A DNA stretch of 64,000 nt from assembly GCA_003508835.1 (NCBI GenBank), contig PUFA01000077.1:6834001-6898000 (forward strand). Reading direction: 5' to 3'. The DNA comes from Eonycteris spelaea (lineage: Eukaryota; Chordata; Mammalia; Chiroptera; Pteropodidae). Made by a program: the position numbers and the translations under genes. Of this stretch, positions 10,746 through 23,214 are shown piece after piece. Every line of letters begins with the position of its first letter. The stretch's first letter is position 1. The notes beneath the pieces were generated by a model, which saw only the letters and a program-made list of their open reading frames with translations, did not search any database and had not been told where the DNA came from.

Positions 10746-11544
10746 TTCCCAAGGTGCCCCATTCCTGCAAATGACGCACCACCCTTCACCAGCCATGGGC
10801 TACCTGAGTAAGAATTCAGGACTATAAATAGGAATCATAGAGACCCTCACCTTCAGTCATTCAGGCCCCTATCACCATGATCTCAAAAGGATCACAGCCC
10901 TGTAATCTGAAGAAAGAACACAACGCTCTCTCTTTGTTAAGTCACAGTAAGCAAGGGCTCAGGATTTTATGTTCTTATGCTTGGAGGGAAAATACTGTGA
11001 ACTGTTTCAGGATGGAATCCTACAAGATCAAATTCAAGGCCGCCCTCCTGGATACGGAAAAGACCCTGGCCTTAGCCACCCAGTCTGGTTTTGAACACTG
11101 TGTGTTTAACCCTCTTACCAGAGAGCAGGTGGAACGGGATAGCCCCAAATCAGACCATGACCAGACCACTCCCTGGAGCAGCCCGAGCTGTGAAGACATT
11201 ACATTTAATGGACTGTGAAATCACGATCCTGCTGCTTCATGCTCACAGGAGGGGTGACTCCAACCAGAGCACACAGCAATGACGAGTATCAGAAATACGG
11301 CGCAGGGCAGATGCCCGACATGACAAGATCGTGACAATGTCCTAGGCCAGGGGCAGCTACACCTCCTCACCCCTCTACACTGTGCCCCCACCGCTACCCC
11401 CTCTTCTCTGACATTTGCAAACCAAGGCCATGCACAGTCTTCGACCACTCCTAGCTTTCCCCATACATCAATGCTACATTTCCCTGCTTAGGGCAACTGA
11501 TCCTGAAAAACTAACCTCATGAGGTGGGCAGGGCAGGGTCTAGG
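10746..11544. other. Unassigned intronic sequence
   Basis: A 113-codon ORF (10877-11218, plus) is the longest here. It has no recognisable domain and no splice context that I trust. Otherwise this is unique sequence. Confidence 0.3.
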
Positions 11545-11630
11545 TGTCCGTTTACAGCTGGGGAAACTAAGGCTCTGAGAGGCGGTGTGGCCTATAGCGA
11601 AGTCACAGCTATCGGACTTACCCAGCACTC
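11545..11630 (-). repeat. MIR fragment
   Basis: CGTTTACAGCTGGGGAAACT, then GCTCTGAGAGGC, then AGTCACAGCT read as the reverse complement of the MIR core. Confidence 0.6.
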
Positions 11631-11654
11631 CACATCCCTCCCGGGGCCCGGCCT

Positions 11655-11892
11655 ATACATGGTAGTTAGTGCAGGTGCCTAGGTTCAAACCCCAGCTCTT
11701 CTGTTTACTAGGCATTGACCCTGGGGATGTCGGTTTACCTCTCTGCCCTAGTTCCCTCGTTCGTGAAATGGAAATGACAGTAACCTGCCACATGGGTTGT
11801 TGCGAGGCCCCAATGAGCTAATACGTGTAGAGTACTTAGAACAGTGCCTGGAGCAAAGTAAGTGTTCATCAAATGTCGGCTACTGTTATTTA
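11655..11892 (+). repeat. MIR SINE, near full length
   Basis: The landmarks are in order: AGGTTCAAACCCCAGCTCT (a tRNA-derived B-box relic), GTTCGTGAAATGGAAATGAC, GGGTTGTTGCGAGG, ACAGTGCCTGGAGCAAAGTA and a TACTGTTATT end. Confidence 0.85.
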
Positions 11893-12976
11893 ATGACTCA
11901 GATCTACCTAACAAAGCCAAATCTGTGGACCACTTTTTGCCTTCTCATTGCAGACATTCCCCAAACGTGCACACAAGCAATGTTCGAAATTATAACCTGA
12001 GAAAGGCCACCTCCTAGGATATCAGTATGAAAGCAATCGGCAACAAGAGGCTTTTTCAAAAGGACATCTGGCTCAAGCTGATAACATGCCACAAAGTAAG
12101 CTGATAGCACCCATTGGGTCACGTGTGGGAGTCTAAAATGAGAACTTGAGGAGGACACGCCCCTCAACAAGCATTTCTTTAGCACACGCTTAACACACTC
12201 ACATTCATTACACTGAACTGCTCTCTCTGCCTCTAGCTACCCAAAACGGTCCCCAAGGCCACTTTGTGCCACAGATGATTACAGCTGGGAACACGTTACA
12301 TTAAAAACATTTCTCTGGAGTGCTACCCTCTACATCAACTCTGCTGATGTTACCTGAGAAAGGCCCTTTTCTGAAGCCACAGACCAGATAAAAAAAACAA
12401 TGTGAAAGCCATCACAAGAAAAGTGGTTATTTCAGCTGTTCCGGGACATGAGTCTCCACAGGCTGACACCCAGCAGAAAAAAAAGCCCTCACTCAGGAAG
12501 AACCTGCTAAATCACCCGCGGGGTTCAGTGACAGGAAAATGCACCGAGCCTGGGTCGCCCTGATCCCTGGATTAGGGGACTCAGTGACTTCCTGTTTGCT
12601 GGGTTCATCCTCTCCTCTGTCAGAGAGGTCACATAAGCTGTCCTAGAGGGAGGTCTTCTTTGTGGTTCTCTCCCAGACCCCCACTCCTCTTCAGGGGAAG
12701 GGGTGGGCCACTGCTTGTCAGAGATTCCGATTCGGTCCATTTTATTCTTGTTGAAGGATTTTCACTTCCCAACTTCAAAATTCACTTCCAAAGTCACCTC
12801 CTGGACCCATTTCCTGACCAGTGCCACCCATTTCAACCACCCCAGACGGTCCCTTCTCCTCATCCTCCCTCCCTGTCCACCCCAAATCACAAATCCTTTA
12901 ATAATTAGATGGGACCCAGAAAACACCTATTCCAATTTCCTGGCCAGAACAGGAATTTCTTCAATACATTGGAAAT
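11893..12976. other. Unassigned intronic sequence
   Basis: Unique-looking sequence. The stretch 12660-12890 is pyrimidine-rich (CACCTCCTGGACC, CCCTCCCTGTCC) and may be a decayed L2, but I could not assign it. No exon was recognised. Confidence 0.3.
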
Positions 12977-13293
12977 GTTCAAGAGAAATACAATGCAAGC
13001 CACATGAGTAATCTTTAAATTTCTAGTATCCACATTAACATGAAAAGGAACAGGAGAAAGTAATTTTACTAATATATTCTATTTAACCCAACATATCTAT
13101 AATATTGTCATTTCAACATAAAGCCAACACACAGATTATTAACAAAATGTTTTAATTTTTTTTAAATATTAAGCGTTTGAAATCCAATGTGCATTTTCCA
13201 CTGGAAAATACATTTCGGTTCAGCTCAGTCACATTTTGAGTGGACACATTCTGAATAGCCAGACATGGCCAGAGGCTGCATTATGGGCCAGGG
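12977..13293. mobile_element. hAT-Charlie-type nonautonomous element
   Basis: AGAGAAATACAATGCAAGCC, ATATATTCTATTTAACCCAA and the terminal GCCAGACATGGCCAGAGGCT match in order a hAT family that usually reads CAATAGAAATATAATGCGAG at its start. It is about 315 bp long, close to full size. I hold the exact family name (MER3/MER33-like) as tentative. Confidence 0.65.
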
Positions 13294-13469
13294 CGTTCTC
13301 TGCTATTTACTGTTGTAATTCCTACAGTGCAGAGGGGGTGAGCCTTCAAACAATAGACAGGAAAACACAGTCTTCTCCTACAAAGACAGCATGTCAGTCT
13401 ATCAGTTAGCAAAGGCTCTCATGGCTGAGAAATACTGGACGCAGGCAGGAGACCCATTGTTCCTGCTAA
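13294..13469. other. Unassigned intronic sequence
   Basis: Short unique stretch with no recognised feature. Confidence 0.3.
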
Positions 13470-13625
13470 CTCACTAGAATAGGGAGGGACTTTAGAGATT
13501 TCGTGGTCCAATGTGGCAGATAAAGAGACTGAGAGCCAGAAAGCTTATGCAAATCATCTGAGGTCACCAAGATAGGTAGTAGCATAGGAAGGCCTAAAAT
13601 CTAGATGTCAAGGGCTCTTCGAATG
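13470..13625 (-). repeat. Ancient MIR/CR1-like repeat
   Basis: GGGACTTTAGAGATTTCGTGG, CAGATAAAGAGACTGAGAGCC and TCTGAGGTCACCAAGATAGG follow a widespread mammalian repeat that often reads TTACAGATGAGGAAACTGAG with an AGATCATCTAGTCCA start. The exact family was not assigned. Confidence 0.5.
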
Positions 13626-16389
13626 TTAAATATCACATACACATGCACACGTGTGCACACACAGATCTATTTGGTCACTGCTGTTTGTGGTCTGTGCATA
13701 ATTTAAGATTAAGACTATGTTAGAAGACAGCGCAACTCTGCTTCCTCCAAGTAAGTTCAAAGTTTCTGAGACGTAGACAGGGTCTCACCAATGCAACCCT
13801 TAACTGGGGCGTGAGGAACAGCACAAGGCAACCAAGAGGAGGAGGGTGATCACGGGCACATCAAAGCGTGCCTCCTAAAGGGGGGGGGCGGGTGTAAAAG
13901 CTCAACACCTGCAGTATTTCTCTCCTCTACAGGCCTTGCAGGCACATCCACCTCTTTCCACCTCCAGCAGACACACTTTAAATCAGTGAACCTGTCTGTG
14001 TATCTTTCAAAAATGGGTGGTTAACTGGTAATAACTGCTATCAATAGTGCTTCTAAGTATGGACTGCACAATGAATATCCTGCCTCACTTTGGTCACCTG
14101 TATTCTGAGTTATTTATCCATTTCAGGGCAACTTTCAAAGAGTCTGATTGCTTTTAAACCCAAAACATTTAGTTCTGTGCCCAGACACATGGGGCTGGCC
14201 TGTATGCGGGATGCTTGGATGGGCACATGCACTAGCAGATGGGAGAGGAGCTGGGGTAGGAATCCAGAAAGCTGGGTCTGCTAGGAGAGCCTAGATCAAT
14301 TCCTGTGCCCATCTTCTGTGAGATGACAGCTGGTCAGGGACAGTATAGAAAGGCCATCAGCTCAAACTGATGATGAAGTGCAATGTGTGGCTTAGTCCGC
14401 CATCTTGAAACAAAACGGTTGGCTATTAACTTTTTATATGCTATGTGTTTTGTGAAGTTTCTATTCATTATAACTATGCTGGTAGAACATCAGGGAAAAG
14501 TACACACGTGCTATCTTAAAAAAAAAATGAAAACAGGCCTTCATAACATTTACTTTGCAAAAAATACCCCTTTTCCTCTTAGGAGATACAACTATGTGTG
14601 ACTTTCTCTGAGGATGATTCTTGCACTCAAAGAATGCTGAAAACTTAGAAAATCTTAACTCACTGACCCCCTGAAGGCCCACCACGTGACAGCTGGGTAA
14701 CTTGGCTGTGAGGAAAGGCTTCTTTCCTACCACACCCTGTCAGGCAGAGCAGCGATGCCCGGGGTCATTTACAATCCAGAGCTCCCGCTGCTGGGTGGAT
14801 GGTTCTGGAAATATCTTACTGCTACCTCATACGAGGACAGTAACCCCCAGCTAATGGAGGAGCCTCAACTCCAAAGAAAGGAAGGACAGGCCTGAAGCAT
14901 TTCTGCAAACAGTTGCCAGTAAAATCTCGAGGATGAGAATCTTTGCCAAATGAATTATTAACCTATTTGTAAATGTTTGACCCTCTTCTCGCAGCCAGTT
15001 TTCATTTCAAAGAAACGTGTCATTAGCAAGGAAAAAATTCACTGTTTTGAGAAGCACAGCAAGCAAATGTTCCCATTGACTCTCTCACAGTCTCTGTGAC
15101 TTTTGGTGATAACAACAGCGTCTCTAAGTGTAAGACACAGAAATGAATATAGCAGAAAAGTTCTTCTTCCTTCTCCACAGATCAGAAGAAATAACAAAGC
15201 AAAATTCTGGAAAATGTTAAGAAACACAGGAGTTTCACAAAGTATAAACATCCAAAGGTTCACACTACACCAGATAAAGCATATTCTTACACCAAGTACA
15301 CCAGGACCAAGAGTCAAGTACTGTGACCCCATCCCAGCCCAATCTCTATCGGCAAGGTGACCTCAGCTGGTCTCGGCTGCCTGACTAACGGAGGGCAGAA
15401 TTCATATATCCTGTGATGCGCATAACAGGACATGTATCTATCAGCAAGGCTGACAACCAACGTAAACAGCCTTAAACAGTTTACTTACAGCTCCTGTCGA
15501 CTCTATTTAATGTTTTCTGCCTATTTTAGACAATAACCTGAGGCTCAAATAACCTAATAACCTGCTCGAGGCCACAAAGTTAGCAAGTAACAGGACAGTG
15601 TGCTGGCTCTCGCTTTCTCATGCCAACACTTCTAATGGTCTAATCATTAGGCTTAGAGATCAATCGGGCATGCGACCTTAAAACTCGATGAAGGAACCAC
15701 TTTCCAGGTGAGGCACACCTGCACCACCCCCCCCCTTTTCAGCTCAGCAGCCCCCTGAAAAGCAGAGCAGAATGGGGACTGGAAAACCATGTAATTACAA
15801 TAGAGAGGGGACTCCAGCGCCCTCTGGCTCTACCTGCTGACAGGGCTCAGCCTGGGCTTGGGTACCTGCCGGGGGGCCCTGTGTGACCCCACCTGGCATA
15901 CAAACCAAGTCCACTGACCCCTTGAGGGAAGCGTTTGTTCCCAAAGTCACTTCAAATGGTTCTAAAAGGCAACATCTTAGATGCCAACTCTGCTTCAATA
16001 GCCAACTAGACAAAGAGAATGGCATTTCTGGGCATCCTGGGCTTTTGATGTCCCCTAGCTGGGCCTGGAGGACCAAGGGATTCCCAAAAATATAGTCAGG
16101 CATCCCCTTCCTCATCACAGCAGAACAGGGAGGGGTCCCAACTCAGATTACTCAGAGAGTGATCAGAGTTCATGAAACGCCATAAATATTCATCTTGCAC
16201 CATATGCTGGAGCACAGACTTACTTTGCAAAAGTCAGAGACGAATAAAGCTTTCTGTCTTCATGGGATTTTCCACTGGACTGTGTGAGAGAGAGAGATAC
16301 TCCTATAACCACTCATCATACCGTCTGGAGAGTGATATGTGCTCTGATACTGATAGAAAGAAAACACCATGGACCCATGAAACCCAAGT
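13626..16389. other. Unassigned intronic sequence
   Basis: A C8-9 run is near 15727. A CTCF-like core lies on the minus strand at 15817-15830 (GAGCCAGAGGGCGC). The sequence is otherwise unique with short ORFs only. I see no exon-like splice pair with a recognisable peptide. Confidence 0.3.
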
Positions 16390-16600
16390 GACAGACTACT
16401 GACTGGGGAAGGAAGGAGGGACAGGAGGACTTTGGAGAAAGATTAGCATGTCAGCTGAGCCTTGAAGCATCAGAAGGGAATCAGAGGGAATGGCAAGGAG
16501 GGACTCGTGGGCACAGACAACGGTGGAGAAAGCAGTGAGTCTTTCGACAAGGAATGGCATTGAAGGAAAGGAGAAGGGGCTGCTACGGGTTAGATTAGAT
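16390..16600 (-). repeat. L2 LINE fragment
   Basis: CAGCTGAGCCTTGAAGCATC and GGGAATGGCAAGGAGGGACT resemble the reverse-strand L2 order (GAGCTGAGACCTGAATGATG, then AGGCAGAGGGAACAGC). Confidence 0.5.
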
Positions 16601-16619
16601 TAACAGAGCCCTAAACACA

Positions 16620-17038
16620 TATCAACCGAATACACATAGGATGTTGTATTCTGACTCAAACAAACAAATGCAAAAGACATCGGAGTCAACTAGGGAAAAC
16701 TGAATAGACTAATGATCTTCAGAAATGACTGTTAACTGTGATCGAAGTGATAACAGTATTGTGGTTATAGCTTGTTGGGTTTTTATTTTTAAGGCCTAAT
16801 CTGTTAATGGCTCCTACATTAGTGGAGATGGGTAACATTAACAGAATGCCTACATTTTGCTTGAAGATACTGAAGCACACAAAAAGGGAGGGGCACGCAT
16901 GTCTGAAAATAAGGACAGCAGGAAGTTATGACCCAGGTAACGGGTACATGGAGGTTTATTACAGTATCCTGTCTCCTTCTGTGTGTGCTTACATCTTCCA
17001 GACGAAAAAGTTTTTAAAGGGAAGTGAGAAAAATTAGA
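16620..17038 (+). mobile_element. Old L1 3' UTR remnant
   Basis: AACAGTATTGTGGTTATAGC, GGTAACGGGTACATGGAGGT and the end CGAAAAAGTTTTTAAAGGG follow an old L1M 3' UTR. There is no tail or target-site duplication. Confidence 0.5.
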
Positions 17039-17422
17039 CCAGAAAGATGTTTTTCATTCTCCGTGACACACGTGTCACGAAAGGCAGAGTCAGCTAAAAC
17101 AGCAAAAAGGACAGTCACAGACAGAATGGCTGTGAACAAAGGCCAGGTCCCTATGCACTGAGCAAAAACAAAGCTCGAAGCCACCAAGACTCAGCAGTGA
17201 CTCTGCCCAAGAGCAGTCTGGGGTCAGCCCTGAGCTCACTGCACAAGGCAGGTGCACAGGGCCTGTTCCCCAGCCCAAATTTAACCAGGAGACGAGGCCC
17301 CCAGGTACCTTGCTCCCTACGTGAAGCAGGAGACCCTCAGCTCACACACACACACCCTGCATTGACCTATTTCAAGCTGTCAAATTACAATAAGCACTAT
17401 GAAACGAAGTCCCTCTCCATCT
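17039..17422. other. Unassigned intronic sequence
   Basis: Unique-looking, with a short CACACACACA run near 17344. Part of a 146-codon ORF crosses into the LTR that follows, so that ORF is not a gene. Confidence 0.35.
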
Positions 17423-17795
17423 GCTATACACTGAACGCCAGTGCCCCCACCAAAATTCATATACTGAAGCCCTGCCCCCGATGTGATGATGTTAGGAGGT
17501 GGGCCTTTGGAAGGTCACTAGATGATAAGGGTGGAGCCCTCACGAATGAGATGAGTGCCCTCATAGGAGACATGAGAGATATGATCTATCTCTGTCATCT
17601 GAGGACACAGCAAGAGGCAGCCATCCGCAAATCATGAAGAGAACCCTCACAAGAAACCAACTGGCCGGCACCTTGATCTTGGACTTCCCAGTCTCCAGAA
17701 CTGTGAGAAATACAGAATCCTGTTGGTAAAGCACCCCCCCCCCCGCCCCAGTTTATGGCATCTCTGTTATAGCAGCCCGAACTGACTAAGACGCT
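17423..17795 (+). mobile_element. MaLR/ERVL-type solo LTR
   Basis: The order is TGCTATACACTGAACG, AAATTCATATACTGAAGCCC, GGAGGTGGGCCTTTGGAAGG, TTGATCTTGGACTTCCCAG, CTCCAGAACTGTGAGAAATA and TATAGCAGCCCGAACTGACT. This is the hallmark series of mammalian MaLR LTRs (MST/MLT-like). It is a decayed solo LTR with a C-run insertion near 17736. No internal retroviral sequence is present. Confidence 0.7.
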
Positions 17796-18529
17796 ACCTT
17801 TGCATGATTTTCAAATGAATTGGAACAAACGCCAGTGATTCTGAACTTTGTTATATATGATGCTAATAATCTGTCAACTTAACTCTGATGAATAATTCCT
17901 TCACAAGAACCTAACACTAGTTAAGAACCTGATATAACTAGAACCGTGGATGATCGGAGATGAAGTAGACAATATGCTATGAAAATTACCTTTCTACCCT
18001 GTCTAGAACAGTAACTTCCGATATTAGGGTAACTAAATAAATAATAGCCAAACGGTATCAACGACCACGCTGACCTAAGAGCTCAGATTCTGTGCCGCTG
18101 AGAGCTGTAGTTTATTCAGTTTTCCCCGTGACCTTAATCCATTTCAGTGATGCACATCCCAGAAATGATCATATACATGGCATGCCTTTATCTGATCATG
18201 TAAGGAGAATTTCCCTTTAAACAATGCAAAACACTTAGATCACAACACGTGGGTCATCGCTCTAGGCTTATTCCAGAAAAGCTGCCTAAAAAATCACATG
18301 GGGCTGCTCAGCTCGTTTCTCAGGAGATTAAAAGGCTGAGAATTACGATTTGACTCCAGAAGCAAAGACGCAATACACTTACCCCATAATGTTCCCATTG
18401 GTTAAATTATAAAGTCTACAGAAATTCTTGGGAGGAAAGAATCAAGGAACGATTACCACAGCATCGAGGGGGCCCAGGTAAAAGTACCTGGTCATCTTCT
18501 GGATCCTCTCCCTCAGCACACTAATGGGG
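17796..18529. other. Unassigned, AT-leaning intronic sequence
   Basis: Low in CpG, with no named repeat or exon recognised. Confidence 0.3.
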
Positions 18530-18772
18530 CAACGCCTGGGCCACTCCCATCTCACCCGGGGGCCTTCCCTGCCCTCTTCACAGATGCCTCCCCCAGCCCC
18601 GAAATCGTGTCTTCCCCAGGACTGCTTTCGCAGGGGTATTCCAGGTAGACCAAGTCTCTGAAGAAAAGGACTGTGCCTCACACATCTTCAAATCAGCAGC
18701 ATCTAGCACAGTGCCTGGCACACAGCCGGCACTCTAGTGCCTGCTGAGTAGCAGGTGGATGGATAAGTGAGT
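18530..18772 (+). repeat. L2 LINE 3' end
   Basis: GGCCTTCCCTGCCCTCTTCA, then AGCATCTAGCACAGTGCCTG, then GCACACAGCCGGCACTC match the L2 3' end in forward orientation. Confidence 0.7.
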
Positions 18773-19404
18773 GGAGGATCCATCGTCCTGAGGGATGCAT
18801 GAAATACACAGAAGAAACAGAATGCACTCACGTGCTGTGATGACATTACAGAAAGGAATGGACATTTATATGAGGAAAAATTAAGTCAATGTCAGGCAGT
18901 GACAACTATCCATAACATGAAATGAAAAATCCATATAAAATAACTAAATAGAAATAAGTACCTGGATGCACCACTGTCAGGAATCCCTCCCTCCTGACCA
19001 TCTCTGAATGCTGAAACCAGACCTTGCGATCCTTTTCCCATGGGACTTGACTAACAAAAGCCACAGAGTATCATAACGAAGAGTCTCTATTTTCACATAC
19101 TCAAAGGTACCACCTCCCACAAATACGTGGCAGGTGGGATGGCCATTCTAACCAAGTGGATCTCAAAACCAAACGACTGTCCCAATGAAATCCTTGGTCT
19201 TCGAAACAGTTTTCACATGTACATGTCAGCAAAGAACTCTGACAAGCCCTGCTCTGGCTCTGGGCTCAACTGTGGGAGATTAAACGACACCCAACAGCCT
19301 TGAGTCAGGTTTCAAAACGGCACAATCATCTGAGTGCTCTGGAATAGGTTATGCCACAGAACACGAGCCCTGGGACAGAGCAGCATTTTAACCAAAAGAA
19401 ACTC
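18773..19404. other. Unassigned intronic sequence
   Basis: Unique-looking sequence with no recognised exon or repeat. Confidence 0.3.
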
Positions 19405-19706
19405 AACACAAAACAGAAAAAGACTCGCAGATTCAGAGAATAAACTGATGGTTGCCAGAGGGGAGGGGTGTTGAGGGGCTAAGTGAAATAGGTGAAGAGA
19501 TTAGAAAGTACAAATAGGCAGTTACGAGATAGTCATGGGATGTCAACTACAGCATAGGAAATATAGTCAATAATATTGTAATGAGTATGTATGGTGCCAG
19601 GTGGGTACTAGACTTATGGGGGGAAGCACTTTGTAAGTTACATAAATGTCTAACCACTATGCTGTACACCTGCAATTAATATAAAATAACAAAAATAAAG
19701 AAAAAA
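19405..19706 (+). mobile_element. L1 LINE 3' end, A-rich tail present
   Basis: AGATTCAGAGAATAAACTGA, GATGGTTGCCAGAGGGGAGG, AGCATAGGAAATATAGTCAA, TATGGTGCCAGGTGGGTACT and CCACTATGCTGTACACCTGC are successive landmarks of a laurasiatherian L1 3' UTR. It ends in an A-rich tail (AAAATAACAAAAATAAAG). It is one of the best preserved copies in the window and is 5' truncated with no ORF. Confidence 0.85.
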
Positions 19707-20999
19707 GCCTACAGAGGAGGCAGGGGGCAAGGAACCAATGACAAATTTATGAAGTAGAAGGTTCTGGTTTTTAGAAAGAACTCTCTCTCCCTCCACCGGC
19801 CCCACCCAGCCCACCTCCCTCTCTCTCTCCTTCCCTCCCTCTCTCCAACTATGGAAAGGTAAGATCAAGGCAATAAATCAGCAAGGCCTCCCCCACAGCA
19901 GCCCAGATCGGGGGCCCACTCCTCCGACAGGAAAGGAACTTCCTGGGTTATAACTTAACCCCCTCCCACTTCCTGGGCTGAGATGCCTCCCACCACACAC
20001 TAAAAATGAGGCTCCGACTTAGCGAGGGATGCGAGCAGTCACAATATTTCTGTGAAGCACAGTCCCAGCGCCTATGAGACGAAGGGTTCTGCAATCTGAA
20101 CGGGGGGCAGCTTCGTGCTAGTCCGGAACACTTCCATTCCCCTCTTCCTCCCGGGTCTTCTCCACGGTGACATTCCCACCGGTTCTCCTCGTTAAGGAGC
20201 TTGATTCCGCGTCCGCCCCACCAGGGCAAACGGATGCGGGACCCATGCTCTAAAGGCAGGTGAACGCACACACCCATGCAGGCTCGCACACACACAATTA
20301 ATTTGGATCCCATTCTACCCTCTGGAAGCCACCTCTGGCCCTGAGGCTGTTTTCAATCTACAGAGACAAAAGGAGACAGGGAGGCAACCATCAGTGAGCA
20401 GAAAAACCCAGACCCAGCACCCAGCACCCAGCAAGGTGCCGGAGGGCAGAGGATGCATTTGGTCATTAGAAAGTTTATCACTCAGAACCTTCACCCTTGG
20501 AGGAAAGCGTTCAGTAAGAAAAAAAACTCACTAACACATCTATGTCTTAAAAATGAAAGTCGATCAACTTTTTCCCAAAATGAAAGGGTCATACTGAAAA
20601 GTAAAAAGCCTAGGAAACCGTCACCCAGGAAACCCACCACCCAGAAACAACTCCGAAATTATAGATGTCATCTTATTTTCTTTCTTTCTTTTTTTGTTTG
20701 GTGCTGTAAATAGATGGATATTTGCAAACAGTTCAGGCCTGCGGAAGCTGATTACTACGGGATCTAGACAAAGAGCGAGCCTCACACTCTCCAGCTCGCC
20801 AGGCCTGCCAAAGTAATCATGCGCAGAAACAGGAGCTGCATGGTCTCGGGCTAAACCCCGCAGTTGGGAATATACATGTGACCACCAGGCTTGAAAACTG
20901 GGCAGGCCAAACACACAGCCACAGATAACAGACGCCCCTGGGAGAGAACACAAACCAGAGCCCTCCCAGCCTAGATGAGGGGCACAAGCCTTCCTTTCT
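19707..20999. other. Unassigned intronic sequence, CpG-rich in part
   Basis: Pyrimidine runs lie at 19785-19845. The segment 20010-20250 is CpG-enriched (for example CACCGGTTCTCCTCGTTAAG and GATTCCGCGTCCGCC). A short CCCAGCA tandem is near 20415-20432. I see no exon. Confidence 0.3.
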
Positions 21000-21120
21000 G
21001 AACCAGTGTTCAACAGATATTTCTGAATGAATGGCAAAAGTTGCTATATGCCAGGCACAGCAGGGGAGACTAAGACACCCAGGACTCAGTCTCTGCCACC
21101 AAGAAGCTTTTCTGTCTAAT
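21000..21120 (-). repeat. L2 LINE 3' end
   Basis: CAACAGATATTTCTGAATGA, then TATATGCCAGGCACAGCAGG, then CTCAGTCTCTGCCACCAAGA correspond to the L2 3' end on the reverse strand. Confidence 0.65.
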
Positions 21121-21121
21121 G

Positions 21122-21299
21122 CAGTGGTTCTTGTCTAGGGCGCCCATCGCAAACACCTGGATATGGGGAGCCTTTCCAAAATACTAGAGCGCCAAGGCCT
21201 GCCCCAGACCTTCTGAATCACCTCTGAATATAGGGTCTGGCACACATACTTTTCAAATAATTGCCCAAGCGATTCTGGCATGCAGTTGAGAACCTCCAC
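21122..21299. mobile_element. MER5A-like hAT element
   Basis: It begins CAGTGGTTCTTG and continues CAAACACCTGGATATGGGGA, CACCTCTGAATATAGGGTCT and GCATGCAGTTGAGAACCTCC. The order and length of about 178 bp fit MER5A. Confidence 0.75.
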
Positions 21300-22234
21300 T
21301 CCAGATAGCAAAAGAAAGCTAGTGTCATATTTACAAATATTGGGGGGTAGGCATGGGGAGAGCAGTGAAGCGGGCAACGTTTTTATTTGTGAGCATCGAT
21401 CTTCCCTCCCCATTAGCTTTCCTTAACCTGACAGCACCTTGCAGTTAAGACAAAGCGGGCAGAGACCAAGGGACACTCGCTAAGGGTCCAAGATGTGGCC
21501 CTGAGCCATTTCTAATCCAGGAGGCAGCTGCTCTCCTTTAGCCAGATGATAACACGGGATGTCGGGGCGCACGCCCCCACCCCAACACCCCCACTCAGGG
21601 CCACTGTGTCAGGAGGTGCCTGGATGGCCTCCAGCATAGGAACAAGCGGCCTCTGCTGACCTGCAAACATGTCACTTCAGATGATGGGGGGGGGGGGGAG
21701 AGTGGGTGGACTGCAGCAGTGCCAGAGACTCCCCTCGTGGGATCAGCACACGGAGCGTGAGTTTGTCGTGAGGCCACTCGCTGAAATCTCATTGCAAGAA
21801 AACACACAAGACTGTTGGAAAGTCGTGGCCTCAGGTGCCTTTGCCTGAGGAGGCTTCCCACACAGCCTTGGCAAAGAGCTACAAGTGATGCCAAGGACAC
21901 TCGTCTCCCGGAAGGGAGGGAACCCCAGCATCCGGTGCCTGCTGGCCTGTCCACAGTCCAGCAAGCATGTGAGAGCAGGGCAGGGGACTCAGGAAGCCAG
22001 TAGGAAACCCAGGCTCACGTGAGCACCATCAGCCCCAAATCCATGCCCCCATCAAGGTCAAGAGTAGGACTGTCCCCACCTCCCCTTTTCCCTACACCCC
22101 TTAATAAAGTGGATTTCTATGACTTCTTTTCATTATCTTGGCTCCTCCTCCCTCTGTGACCCATTATTCGTCTACACGCAAACGCTGTCTTCCTCTCCCT
22201 GGTCCTTGAAGGACCCGCGGAGTATCACCGTTTG
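21300..22234. other. Unassigned intronic sequence
   Basis: A G-run is near 21687-21698. The ORFs here are chance ORFs. No named repeat was recognised. Confidence 0.3.
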
Positions 22235-22500
22235 CTATTTGCCTTCATCCATTCAAGTGCTCTTTAGTAAATGGCCTACTATGTACAAAGCACAGTAGAC
22301 ACAAAGATAAACAAGATGCAAATCCGTTCTTCAAGGAGGGCAAAGACATACCGAATAGGAAATCATGAGAGGAAACACAACGGAAGAGATAGCTAGGGGT
22401 CACGGGCACACGGGGAACGAGCAAGGATCGGGAAGGGCCGCCTCGGGGACCAAGGATGAGTCGACGATGGCCAGGTGGTGTCTGCAAAGAAGAGACCACG
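22235..22500 (-). repeat. L2 LINE fragment, CpG-enriched
   Basis: ATTCAAGTGCTCTTTAGTAA, GGCCTACTATGTACAAAGCA and GATCGGGAAGGGCCGCCTC follow the reverse-strand L2 order. The copy contains more CpG than expected for a decayed L2. Confidence 0.55.
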
Positions 22501-23214
22501 TGCAAACGAACCCCCCGCCTGGGTCAGTGGGAAGAAACTGCAGACGCTTAAATGTGACGAGCAGGTGAGGAACCAGCAGGCAGAAGTTCCCTCTTGAGTC
22601 CTCGGGGTGCCACCCATAGTCTTGCCAGGCTTATCCCAGATGTGCTTTCATGACTTAAGAACCACAGGCCTTACCTGCAACCTGTCATCACAGGGCAACT
22701 AAGCCGACGGCTCCAATTAAAGTCTCCTGAGACACAGGCGTGGCCACATCTTCCAGCAAGGCCCGGCTCTGGATACAGCCTCCTGTACCACAAACGCCAG
22801 AGGCCGAGTTCTCCAAGCAGCAACCCCTGGCCTTTAATTTGGTGGCATCCAGGCACTGTAGTCCGAACCTGACTATTTATGGTTACAAAATGTCTCTCTA
22901 ATGGTGGGGAGTGTGTAGATCAGAGTTTAGGGGCACATGCGATTAGAGGCCATGCTCTAAAATTGAGCCCTGTGTTTCCCCAGGGGTTTGGAAAAGGCGG
23001 ATGACCACTGGGTTGGGTTACGCCTAAAAGCAGACACGCTCACGGCCCGCGGTCACGTGGAATTACAGGCAACGAGGGGTCTCGTTTGTCGGGAGAGACG
23101 GGCAGCCTGAAATCTGCAGAATCTGCAGACAGCGCACTTTCTCGATGGCTTTGCGTACATCAAGTCATTAGTCACTTCAGCCTCCAGGCCTATTTCCTTC
23201 TCTATAAACACAGC
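22501..23214. other. Unassigned intronic sequence
   Basis: Unique-looking, moderate CpG, with no recognised exon or repeat. Confidence 0.3.

Noticed and set aside
11680..11705. tRNA-like B-box (GGTTCAAACCCC)
   Set aside because: It is the tRNA-derived head of a MIR, with no cloverleaf around it. The same applies to the one near 24993.
17197..17637. 146-codon plus-strand ORF
   Set aside because: It runs into the MaLR-type LTR, so its 3' half is LTR sequence.
17423..17795. A larger endogenous retrovirus
   Set aside because: Only one LTR is present, with no second LTR, primer-binding site or viral gene remnants next to it.
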